Assembly (NCBI GenBank): GCA_907164885.2
Contig: OU015496.1
Span: forward strand, 162,266,821 to 162,330,820
Length of the DNA: 64,000 bases
Reading direction: 5' to 3'
Source: Dolomedes plantarius
Taxonomy: Eukaryota; Arthropoda; Arachnida; Araneae; Dolomedidae
This document shows positions 23,205 through 32,880 of the stretch, piece after piece; the first letter of the stretch is position 1; each line of letters begins with the position of its first letter. The notes below the pieces were generated by a model. The model saw only the letters and a list, made by a program, of their open reading frames with translations. It made no database searches and was not told the DNA's origin. The translations under genes and the position numbers were made by a program.

Positions 23205-24426
23205 TCTCCTGGTACACTGTCAACAAGTTGAGCGCATTTCGTTAAGTAGTTGAGAGAAGGCGAGCATTTATTGCAGAAGTGAATTTTTTTCATGTTGATT
23301 TTTTAAGATGGAGCAAAGAGCTGTAATTAAATTTAACGCAAAACTTGGTAAAAGTGCTTCGGAAACGTACCAACTCATGAAACAAGTTTACGGTGACTGT
23401 TATTTAAGTAAATCAAATGTTTTTGTGTGGAACAAACGTTTTTTTGGACGGAAGAGATACGGTAGAAGATGATCAGCGTAGTGGAAGACCAATTTCATCT
23501 AGGACACCTGAAGTTATTGAGAAAGTACGAAATTTCGTAACAAACGATCGCTGTGCATGACTGAGAATGATGGAAGACTCTTTAAACATCAACAAAGAAA
23601 CAATTCGAACCATCCTGCATGAAGATTTGGGCAAAACAAAAGTGTGTGCTAAATTAGTTCCACACACTTTAACCCCTGAAAAAAAAGCAATGAGAAGTGC
23701 ACATTGCAGAGACATCGTTTCAGCCGCTGAAAACGATCCAAACTTGTTGAAGTCCATTGTTACAGGTGATGAAACCTGGTGTTTCCAATATGATCCTTAA
23801 AGAAAGCGACCAAGTGCGGAATGGAAGTCACCAAATTCAACGGAGGCCAAAAAAGCAAGAAAAGTTCCATTCAAAATCAAAACAATGTCATTACATTCTT
23901 CGATATTAAAGATATTATCCACAAAGAATTTGTTCCAACTGGACAAACAATTACAGGTCAATACTACTTAGCTGTTTTAAAGCGTTTGATGGCCAGAATT
24001 CGTCGCATTCGTCCAGACTACACAAGGACTGAAAGCAGTTGGTGTTTGTTACACGACAATGCACCCAGTCACACCTCCTTTATTGTTCGTCGACTTTTGG
24101 AAAAAAATAATGTCTGCGCGTTGAACCATCCACCGTATTCACCTGATTTAGCACCCTGTGACTACTCCTTATTCCCAAAACTTAAAATGAAGTTAAAAGG
24201 GTGTTATTTTGAGGATATTTCGACTATACAAGAAGCATCGACATGTGCTTTGGAGGCCATTCCACAAAGTGATTTACAACAGGCGTTTGATTCATTAATA
24301 AATCGCTGTAAAAAGTGCATTGCAGCCACAGGGTTCTATTTTGAATAAAAACCCAAAACAGGTATTAATTTCTTGTTTCCATTTCTTTTTACAGACCCAG
24401 TCTTAAGACTTATTTGATGCACTGTG
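23203..24426 (+). mobile_element. mariner element, about 1.22 kb
   Basis: Lies between two (TA)n tracts and begins CGTCTCCTGGTACACTGTCA. The right part ends TTGATGCACTGTG. The ends do not form obvious inverted repeats, so the exact borders are uncertain. It contains a nearly full-length but broken transposase. Confidence 0.75.
23308..24348 (+). pseudogene. mariner transposase (DD34D) pseudogene
   Basis: The start is MEQRAVIKFNAKLGKSASET at 23308, the N-terminal helix-turn-helix. A frameshift in the T run near 23440 breaks it. Then come a second break near 23555, a stop after FQYDP at about 23800 and another frameshift before 23821. Catalytic blocks are present: VTGDETWCFQYDP, LLHDNAPSHTS and PPYSPDLAPCDYSLFPK. 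Thirty-four residues lie between the second and third Asp, as in classical mariner. It ends at 24348 in AATGFYFE. Length fits the usual 345 residues. Dead through four lesions. Confidence 0.9.
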
Positions 24427-24462
24427 TATATATATATATATATAAAATTTTTGATAACCAGT
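24427..24462. repeat. (TA)n plus orphan Tc1 inverted-repeat end
   Basis: A short TA run is followed by AATTTTTGATAACCAGT, the same terminal phrase as the Tc1 right end at 23122-23140. It stands alone beyond the mariner, so the Tc1 end is present twice. Confidence 0.7.
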
Positions 24463-24575
24463 GAATATTATATAGGTAAGAAATTTTCTTAAACAATAAT
24501 TCCCACCTTGTGTACCACCTACATACGTCTTTGAGAAACTCATCAAATAACGTCCTATGTCGCCAAGGGGCGACA

Positions 24576-25477
<902 letters not shown>

Positions 25478-25483
25478 AAAAAA

Positions 25484-25628
25484 TAACTGAACTGTCAAAA
25501 TATAATTGAGAAGTACGGGGAAAGGGGGCTTAAAATAATAAGAATCTAACAATCCATTTACAAAGTGCGCGTATTTTGCTGTGGGGAAAATCATCTTTTA
25601 AAAGCGACTTCGAGCGGAAAGCGAATAA
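25484..25628 (+). repeat. 145-bp dispersed repeat, copy 1
   Basis: Nearly identical to 37808-37953 (shared AACTGAACTGTCAAAATATA, GAAGTACGGGGAAAG, CTAACAATCCATTTACAAAG and TTTTGCTGTGGGGAAAATCA). Flanking sequence differs on both sides. No inverted ends visible. Confidence 0.85.
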
Positions 25629-25647
25629 AACATTTTGATTTCTACAT

Positions 25648-25984
25648 GGAAACCAGAATTCCTGCCACACGATACCGGAACACTCGTCATGACAAAATAC
25701 GAGACTGCTGTGAAAGAAATTTGATCGCTTTGAAATTGACAAAAGAAAATTTTCCTGATCCAGAAATCCTTAAAAATACTCTGTTGGATATGATAGACGA
25801 AATATTGCGTGAAACATTCGATTGCACATTCACTAATGAAGACGAGACAGCGTTTTATAACTTTTTCAAAAAAAAAAAAAAACTTTCATCAAGCTTTTGG
25901 ACTGTTCTTGGTGAAATTGACTCTCCGACAACAGTATACAATATTCCAGAACTATTTCGAGGCGTAATACAACAGCATAACTGA
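25648..25984 (+). CDS. Unknown protein or retro-pseudogene, 111 codons
   Basis: From ATG at 25648 the frame reads METRIPATRYRNTRHDKIRD and continues with balanced composition (CERNLIALKLTKENFPDPEI; TFDCTFTNEDETAF) through a stretch coded by an A15 run (KKKKK) to LFRGVIQQHN and a stop at 25984. The frame also stays open upstream to 25565, into the dispersed repeat. Composition is far from that of random AT-rich DNA, so I think that this is or was coding. I do not recognise a domain. It could be an exon, a retrocopy or part of an element. The long homopolymer inside the frame would be unstable and argues against strong selection. Confidence 0.35.
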
Positions 25985-26263
25985 CTCTTGAACATCATAG
26001 AGATTTCGAGGAATAGCGCCAAGGACTTTAAGATGATTAGACGTGTAAATAAGAAAAACATACTGAAGATTTCGGTTTCTAATAAATTTGAATAGTGATT
26101 TCAGAAAAAGTGATGATAAAAAAATAAAAATATAAAATGAGTAAAAGACAAAAGGGTAAGTTAGAATTTTTTAAACTGAGTTTTGAAGGCGAAATGTTTT
26201 TGAGTTATAATTTAATAAAATATATTTTGAGTGTTTTTAATGTAGTGATTAAAATTATATTGA
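25985..26263. other. AT-rich spacer
   Basis: No feature seen before the Helitron 5' end. Confidence 0.5.
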
Positions 26264-26599
26264 TCTAATATATAAAAATGAATGTTTGTATCTCTGTAAT
26301 TGTATAGAAATCCACAGTTTAGGAGCAACGATCGTGAAATTTTAAATACAGGCGTCTTTAAAAACAGCCGAGGGTCTGAAGAACTTCAAAAATCGAAATT
26401 AATTACCGTTGATTTTTAATTAATAAAAAACCACAATTTTGAAACTAAATGTAAGCTGTTACACTTTGTGGCATCATCCCTATGAATATGGCGTCCCCGT
26501 TAGGGTTAGCTGACAGCGAGCGAAAAGATAAAAATAAATAAAATCAAAAAGTTTCAAGTTATATATTAAACCAGAATAATAAATGAAAATAATAATCTT

Positions 26600-26885
26600 T
26601 CAAGTCAGATTTTATACTTTAAGACATTTCGATTAACGATCGTCGTTTATTTTCGCCGTGTTATTTTGTAAACAAACGTTCTCTGTTGCCATTTTCATTT
26701 CAGACATTTCTTATTGAAACGATGTAATGCGTAGTAAATGCGTTAAATATTTCTTATCTAAAATTTATATTTTAAAACGTTTCAGTGAAATTAACATCGT
26801 CTTCAGATTATAAACAGACGTTATTTGTTGCTATTTTCATTTTAGAAATTTCTTATTAAAATGATGGAATTCTCCGATATATTTC
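26600..26885. repeat. Tandem duplication inside Helitron
   Basis: Two diverged copies of about 145 bp share the TTGCCATTTTCATTT..GAAATTTCTTATT phrase and a TAAACAAACGTT/TAAACAGACGTT block. Confidence 0.6.
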
Positions 26886-28105
26886 CATAGTGGAGATTTA
26901 GACACATTACAAAATTTAAAAAAAAAAAAACCTTTTGTGTAATTTATATATTTGTGTGTGTTTAATTATTTCAAGTGACTCTAAAGTGGGCGTGGCATTT
27001 TTTCCACTAGCGTGAAAAATCAGAATAATATTGAATTATTTAATTTTTTTTTTTTTTTGCTCATCAGACGACAGTAGCAGCGAGTGGCAGTAGTTACACA
27101 AGTTTGAATTTGAAACATTGTTTTGTTGTTTCCTAAAAGAAGCAATAATCCGTTACTGTATTTTATATTGTTCTTAATTTTATAATTCAGGATGTACTTT
27201 TAAAAGCATAAAAATTAGTATATCTTAACTAAAAAGAATCAATCTAAACTTAAGCACAGTTTTGCGATTTATTTACGGTTAACTATGTTTGTGTTTAGCT
27301 ATTCCATTTGTTTGTTTTAAAAAATGATTTTTAAAGGTTTTTTTTGGTGCTTTATGGTAAAATAGCACTTAAAAATTAAAAAAAAAGAAACAAAAACTTA
27401 ACTGTAAATAGCATACTTTTTCTATAAATTGGTCAATTTGAAGTAATTTTTATTGAAATTTAGCTAAAATGCCTATAACTGCATAAAAATCTTAATGCTA
27501 CTATTTTAATTTCCCAAGCACAATTCTAAAAATGTTATAAAATACGCAGCCCTACTTTCCGATTTAGTACAAGAATTTAAAATTGATTTCAGGACTTCGG
27601 GGAAAACAAACAATTTTTGTTTTTGCATGTTTTCTATTCTATTTACAGTCGATATAGATATAATGCTAGCAAATTGTCAAATGGAATGCATAGAGTTGCA
27701 ATCTGACATTTAACTTAAAGAGAAATTCAATCGAGTCTCTTTGTTGTACTCATAAATCATACCTGCCCAGATATAAATATCCTTCACTGCATAGTCAAGC
27801 GTTATTCTGGTCATCAACGTTTGGAAGCACGTACATCTGAGAACAACTATTTTCAAGAGTTTCAACTATTTTGAAGCACACTAAGAGTCAAATTCGAACC
27901 AAAATTTCACAAGGCAAAAGACAATTTGACAATTTTACTTTTCAGCTTTTAGTGATGAAAGGCTGAATCTATCTAAATTCTGAGATGTGTATAACATTTC
28001 ACATGTTTTTTTCCTATCCCAAGTAACACAAAACCGTTGGCAAGTCGTTGGCCAACCACTTTCGGGCATGGTTGGCCAACGGTGGCTTTTGGCCGTTGGC
28101 GCGAG

Positions 28106-28430
28106 GTTGGCCCAACGGTTGGCGTTCAGTTGGCCCAACGGTTGGCGTTCAGTTGGCCCAACGGTTGGCATTCAGTTGGCCCAACCATTGGATTTACAGG
28201 ATTTGGCCGTTGGCGTTCTGTTGGCCCAACGGTGGGATTTGTAGGGAAACGGTTGGCGTTCTGTTGGCCCAACGGTGGATTTGTAGGGAAACGGTTGGCG
28301 TTCTGTTGGCCCAACGGTTGGATTTGTAGGGAAACGGTTGGCGTTCTGTTGGCCCAACGGTTGGATTTAAATGATTTGGCCGTTGGCACGAGGTTGGTCA
28401 ACAGTAGGCATTCAGTTGGCCCAACAGTCA
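28106..28430. repeat. Left subterminal array of GTTGGCCCAAC
   Basis: Nine copies of GTTGGCCCAAC start at 28106, 28129, 28152, 28175, 28220, 28263, 28305, 28348 and 28415. The first four have a 23-bp period and the middle four a 42-45-bp period with spacer GGATTTGTAGGGAAAC. Such arrays are the usual place for transposase binding. Long frames across it are repeat artefacts. Confidence 0.92.
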
Positions 28431-28470
28431 ACTTTGTAGGTAAGCCTACATTAAATTTATTTAGGGCTAT

Positions 28471-28867
28471 TATGCATTTTTCAACCCAGCCAGCAACTCT
28501 TTGTTCATCAGGCCAACAGTCAAACTATCCAAGGGTCAATAGTTTTGACATTTTGCTATTTTTCAGCAGATCATTTACAAAGAGGATTTCCCCTTTTTAA
28601 ACAGTTTATTAAGTTCTAGTATTTAGCCACAAATAATTTATATAAAAATAGTATATTCGAAATTCTATTTTGAATATATGAAATAGGATATTAAAGTATA
28701 TTTATATAAAAATAGTGTATTCAAAAATGCTTTTTTGAATATACAAAAAGGGAAATCCCCATTGTAAACGGTCTGCTGAAAATTAGCAAAATGTCAAACT
28801 ATTGACCCTTGAATAGTTTGAAAATTGGCCCAATGAACAAAGAGTTGTTGGCTGGGTTGAAAAATGT
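28471..28867. repeat. Internal inverted repeat, arms about 130 bp
   Basis: 28471-28602 (TATGCATTTTTCAACCCAGC at its start) is complementary to 28738-28867, which ends GCTGGGTTGAAAAATGTATA. The arms are close to 90 percent identical by eye. The loop contains two AT-rich direct repeats with ATATAAAAATAGT. It could be a palindromic MITE nested in the larger element. Confidence 0.85.
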
Positions 28868-29307
28868 ATAACTCTTTTCCCCAAAAAGTAGTCTGAAAAC
28901 TGCAAAATTCACTCTTTTATGAAATCAAAAAGTTTCCATAGTTAAATATTAAAATGTACAAAAAGCAACAATACATTTTAATTTTAATGTTATTTTTAAC
29001 AGTTTATATTTTGCTTGACATTGTTTATATAAAGTGTTTTGTTTTAAACACTTTATATCTTTTTAAAGAGAATAAATCTTATAGATTATATCCTTAGTGA
29101 TATTATAAATCTCATGTCACTATATATATATACAATTTATAATATCAATGCTACCTGTTGTTTTTAATCGGTCACTTTACTACATATATAAATTTTTTTA
29201 AATAAACACCTTTCCATTATAATCAACTGGTGTCAAATTGCACACTCATGCTGAGTTAATATGACAAATACTTTTTGTAAGATTACCTTTATATAAATAT
29301 TTTTTTC

Positions 29308-29312
<5 letters not shown>

Positions 29313-29368
<56 letters not shown>
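29313..29368. repeat. (TA)n microsatellite
   Basis: Pure TA run inside the 4.86-kb element. Confidence 0.95.
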
Positions 29369-29373
<5 letters not shown>

Positions 29374-29603
29374 AACACTTTATCTTCCGATTTGTCTTCA
29401 GGTCTGATACAATATATACAACTGAGGTCTGATTTTTTTAAAACTTTCCATAAAACTTTTATATCAATTTTTGGACTTACCTTGTTTAATATTTTAAAAC
29501 AGCATCTTAATAAAGCATGTTATAGTAATTTTAATAAAACACAACTTTTCATCAATTTTTTTTTATTTTAACAAAAAATTTAATAAAATTTAATTTTACA
29601 TTG

Positions 29604-29733
29604 TCAGAAATACACAGTTCTTTTATCTGTCCCTCCTTCTCTGTCTTTCGAAAAATGGAAAAATCCCTTTATTAAGTCTTCAACAAATTTTTCCGTTATG
29701 ACTTCTCCCTGGTAAGCCAGTCCGACAGAAGCT
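29604..29733 (-). pseudogene. Exon-like block 1, unknown protein C-terminus
   Basis: On the minus strand a splice-acceptor-like TTTTTATATTAACAG is followed by an open block reading SVGLAYQGEVITEKFVEDLI, then KGFFHFSKDREGGTDKRTVYF and a stop at 29604. The composition (Gly, Glu, Asp, Lys balanced) is unlike the surrounding AT-rich DNA. It would be the last exon of a split gene read towards the left end of the 4.86-kb element. I do not recognise the domain. A further short protein-like stretch (DKFMQHEEIFDYEVNARVRF) lies upstream on the same strand at about 29845-29925. Confidence 0.45.
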
Positions 29734-31127
29734 GTTAATATAAAAATAAATTAGTACAGTAAATGAGTCAAAAGAAAAATAGCTATATATGCACCAAACA
29801 GTCAAACAAAAATGCCTGATTAAGTTAGTTTTTTTAATTTTTTAGAAACAAGTTAACTTATTATGAAATCTAACCCTAGCATTTACTTCATAATCAAAAA
29901 TTTCTTCATGTTGCATGAACTTGTCTTAACTATATATATATATACAATTTATAATATCAATGCTTCAGGTATGTATCAGTAAAGGTTTATTTATTTGCTA
30001 AATTATCAAAGTACAAAATAAAACAACAATTTCAAATATGCAAACTAAATTAACACCAGAGGCAAATTAGACACTGCACAGATCTTTAATAATTTTAGTA
30101 CATATTTATTTACATGAATATATCAACTCTCTGAAAACTTACTTAAAATTTAGACATGAAAAATTAAAATATCAAGAGCTATTGGCAGAAATTTCTTTAC
30201 ATTATAGGAACTAATCATCTTAAACTGCTTGTATGTATTTAGCAAAGTTTATTTTCATAAATTAACAGAGCAGAAAATTAAAGAATAATTTGAAATATTT
30301 GAACCAAATTAAAATTAGAAAAATAAGACATTGTAGTATATGATAGATAAGATTAATTTCCACATACATTTTACCAATACAACATTGAAAAAATTAAGGT
30401 GAAATTTTCCTTCTCTTAACCACACAGTAAACAATATTTTCTCAGTAAAAGTCAAATTAATTCTGTAGCATCAAAAGCCCAACAGTTTGTAAATGTATGT
30501 TTGTCAACACAAAGCTTTTTATTAGCACAATATCTTTAAAAAAAACCAACACTTTAATAATTTTAGACAATATTTATAACTCCACGAATATAAAAGAAAA
30601 TTACAAATTTTGTACAAAATATCAAACCTACTAATGCCTTTCTATCTACTGAACATCACAGTATCTATATATTTAAGTTGCTAAGCCAGACCGATTCTTT
30701 GGGCTGTCTGGGAGAGAAAACTACTGCATCAATTTATTTCATTTTGGTCTTAAAAAAAAGATTTTAATCTATAGATGTGTCAAATATGGTTTTTGTAACC
30801 ATAATCTCTATTAATTAGCGATAATTTATAATCTAAAATTGTTTTCTTTACATGCTCAGCGACATGTTTAAATCTGGCTGTAGATACTCACTAAGCACGA
30901 GGCTGCATAAACTACTGCATAAAATACTGTACTAATTAGATATAACTAAAAAATTTAAAACACATTAACATAATGATTTAAAAATACATATTTAATAAAG
31001 TTAATCAAATAATACTGGTAGGAAACAAGGGAAAATAAAAAAGAGTGAGGAACAAGACTTCAGTTTATACAAATAGGCCAAGAATTCAAAGCAAGTTTTT
31101 ACCTAGATTCAATCATTCATAAGATGA

Positions 31128-31246
31128 TAACCACACTTCCAGGTCTTTCATCTATGGTACTAATGAGATCAGGACTGGCAGTCAAATAAAAATTTCTAGA
31201 ATTTTCAATTCTGCATACCAGTTCCTTGAATACATGATCTTATAGA
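31128..31246 (-). pseudogene. Exon-like block with ASPD nuclease-like motif
   Basis: Minus strand, open from about 31246 to a stop at 31128, reading DHVFKELVCRIENSRNFYLT, then ASPDLISTIDERPGSVVIIL. The ASPD followed about 12 residues later by hydrophobic VVII resembles the core of YqaJ/lambda-exonuclease-type nucleases (ASPDG...VVEIK), but the Glu-x-Lys that completes the active site is not seen, so either the gene is dead or the match is chance. ISL2EU elements carry a YqaJ-like nuclease, which fits the AT duplication of the element. An acceptor-like TTTTTAGCTGTCTATAAG precedes it. Confidence 0.4.
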
Positions 31247-31296
31247 CAGCTAAAAATAGAAAAATAAGTCATATACCATGGGATTGTCAAAATACA

Positions 31297-31577
31297 GTCT
31301 TTAATATTATGTACAAACTTTATAATATATATTGTTAAAAATATTGCTAAAAAAGTAAATATTATAATATGTAGCAGCTAATCAAATTTTAAAGACAAGT
31401 GAATTATTTTAATGAGTGATCAGCTTACTTCATAAATAGTCTTTAATATTATGTACAAACTTTATTAAGTATATTGTCAAAAATTGCTTAAAATGTAAAT
31501 ATTACAATAACTAGCAGATAATCAAATGTTAAAGACAAATGAATTATTTTAATGAGTGATCTGCATATTTCATAAAT
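31297..31577. repeat. Tandem duplication, two copies of about 140 bp
   Basis: Both copies contain AGTCTTTAATATTATGTACA, the CTTTAT phrase after it, and TTATTTTAATGAGTGATC. Inside the 4.86-kb element; non-coding. Confidence 0.85.
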
Positions 31578-32550
31578 ACTTTGTATTGATATTTTACTTT
31601 CAAACAAAATATTTAACATAAAATACCTGTTCGAGTCTGAGACAGACAATTATTTTAAACTGAAATAAAATACAATTGCTAAGTTGATAGTAAGGAGAGA
31701 AAAATTACTGAAATTTCACCAAAGGAGACAGCTAATTCTATTTTATCCTTGTATTCATAAGCTAGTGATTAACTGATGCTTCTTTATAAATTTGACGATT
31801 TAATAGAGTAGGTTTTCTAAATTTATAAAGTAAACTGTGAGATATAAACTTATAAACAACTTAAATACACTCAGAATAAATGTTCAACTTCTTATATAAA
31901 ATGTTCAGTAAACTTTAATAACAGATATTTGAGCATAAATAAATGTTTACCATAATGTTTTTATTATAAATACTCTAGTTAGAAATAATCTTACTGAAAG
32001 TACAAGGTAAGAATCATCAGTAAACACCAAATTTGATCAACTATTCAATTTAAAACTTTCTGAACGATCCGATTAACTAAAGTAACTCAACCATTTAAAA
32101 TAAATAACATAAACACATTCATGATTTCAAAAAGTTTAAATACAACCATTCTATAAAGGATTATAAATATACAGATTACTTATTGTGTTCTAAAAATAGA
32201 GAAACAGCAAATACAATTACAGTAGTTAAATTTATTATTTGAGGAAAGCTTTGGCTGTTTTTATAGAAGTTTAACAAAGCATTTTACTTAAATTTACCAA
32301 GTTACGCTTCATTTTGATATGCATTTTAGAAAACTACTTGATGCTACTAATTAGCCAAGTACATCATTTTGTTTACTAAATAAAAGTATATTACTAATAA
32401 AATAATATACTTACTCTGGAATTCTTCGTAATATTACAATCACGTGGAACATGGAATGGCCGACATCCATTTCTTTTTACCGTTCATTTCTTCTCCCCAC
32501 GTGCAAACAATTCGCCAAACCAGTTTCTGTCGTAGTGAATAATGCATTCT

Positions 32551-32800
32551 GTAACTGTTGGCCCAACAGCTTTAATTTGCAGTTGGGCCAACCATATTTT
32601 GTAACCGTTGGCCCAACCGCTTCCATTTGCAGTTGGGCCAACCATGTTTTGTAACCGTTGGCCCAACCGCATCCATTTGCAGTTGGGCCAACCACATTTT
32701 GTAACCGTTGGCCCAACCGCTTCCATTTGCAGTTGGGCCAACCATATTTTGCAACCGTTGGCCCAACCGTTTTCATTTGCAGTTGGCCCATCTGAATTTC
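32551..32800. repeat. Right subterminal array, exact 50-bp period
   Basis: Five units begin GTAACCGTTGGCCCAAC (or close variants) at 32551, 32601, 32651, 32701 and 32751. Each holds GTTGGCCCAAC and, 25 bp later, its complement GTTGGGCCAAC. A last copy of the complement is at 32853 next to the terminal repeat. Confidence 0.95.
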
Positions 32801-32880
32801 TGGAATTTCTGCCAACGGTAACCATTCCCCAACGATGCCACGAAAATATGCGGTTGGGCCAACGGTGTGTGTTACTTGGG

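Larger units (their letters stand above)
20577..24474 (-). mobile_element. Helitron (reverse), filled with other elements
   Basis: The 3' end is CTAGCTGAATACCCGTAATT at 20577 (reverse strand) with A before it. The 5' part at 21313-21680 matches the family to GAACTGTTTTACATA near 21679, where a Tc1 begins. The last few bases may survive as ATTATATAGG at about 24465-24474, directly before satellite sequence. A Tigger piece (20697-21290), a Tc1 (21680-23139) and a mariner (within 23203-24426) sit inside. Part of the body next to the Tigger is deleted. Confidence 0.65.
17600..24575. repeat. Second satellite (210-225-bp monomer), split by nested elements
   Basis: Monomers recognisable by CGACAAATTATTAT, AGTAGACCTTGCATAAAA, ATGAGAAGATAAATCATAGC and AGAACAATTCCCTACTTGTG begin near 17665, 17890, 18105, 18320, 19530 and 19765. 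The array is interrupted by a mariner (18363-19342), a Helitron (19825-20496) and a compound insertion (20577-24474). It resumes at 20497-20576 and 24475-24575. Joining the flanks of each insertion recovers normal monomer sequence. Confidence 0.88.
28868..32540. other. Interior of the 4.86-kb element, mostly AT-rich
   Basis: Apart from the blocks listed separately, this is AT-rich DNA with many short frames. A small minus-strand stretch reading LVLSEYLQPDLNMSLS, with a GTAAAG donor-like end, lies at about 30852-30900. If the exon-like blocks are real they would be parts of one intron-containing minus-strand gene. I cannot prove any join. Confidence 0.4.
28018..32880 (-). mobile_element. 4.86-kb TIR transposon with GTTGGCCCAAC arrays, AT target (ISL2EU/PHIS-like?)
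   Basis: Ends are CCCAAGTAACACAAAACCGT (left) and, from the right, CCCAAGTAACACACACCGTT. The host tandem monomer reads ..CCTAT before and ATGCTATTTATACTG after, and an uninterrupted monomer near 33765 reads CTATGTTATTTATACTG, so a 2-bp AT is duplicated. Behind each end lies an array of GTTGGCCCAAC or its complement. The inside is AT-rich with minus-strand protein-like blocks. AT duplication is known for ISL2EU elements of the PHIS group, which also carry a YqaJ-like nuclease. The placement is an inference, and the family could be something else. Confidence 0.75.

Noticed and set aside
28037..28600. A 187-codon frame and several minus-strand frames over the GTTGGCCCAAC arrays (also 32477-32940)
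   Set aside because: They are translations of the subterminal tandem repeats, open on several frames of both strands at once.
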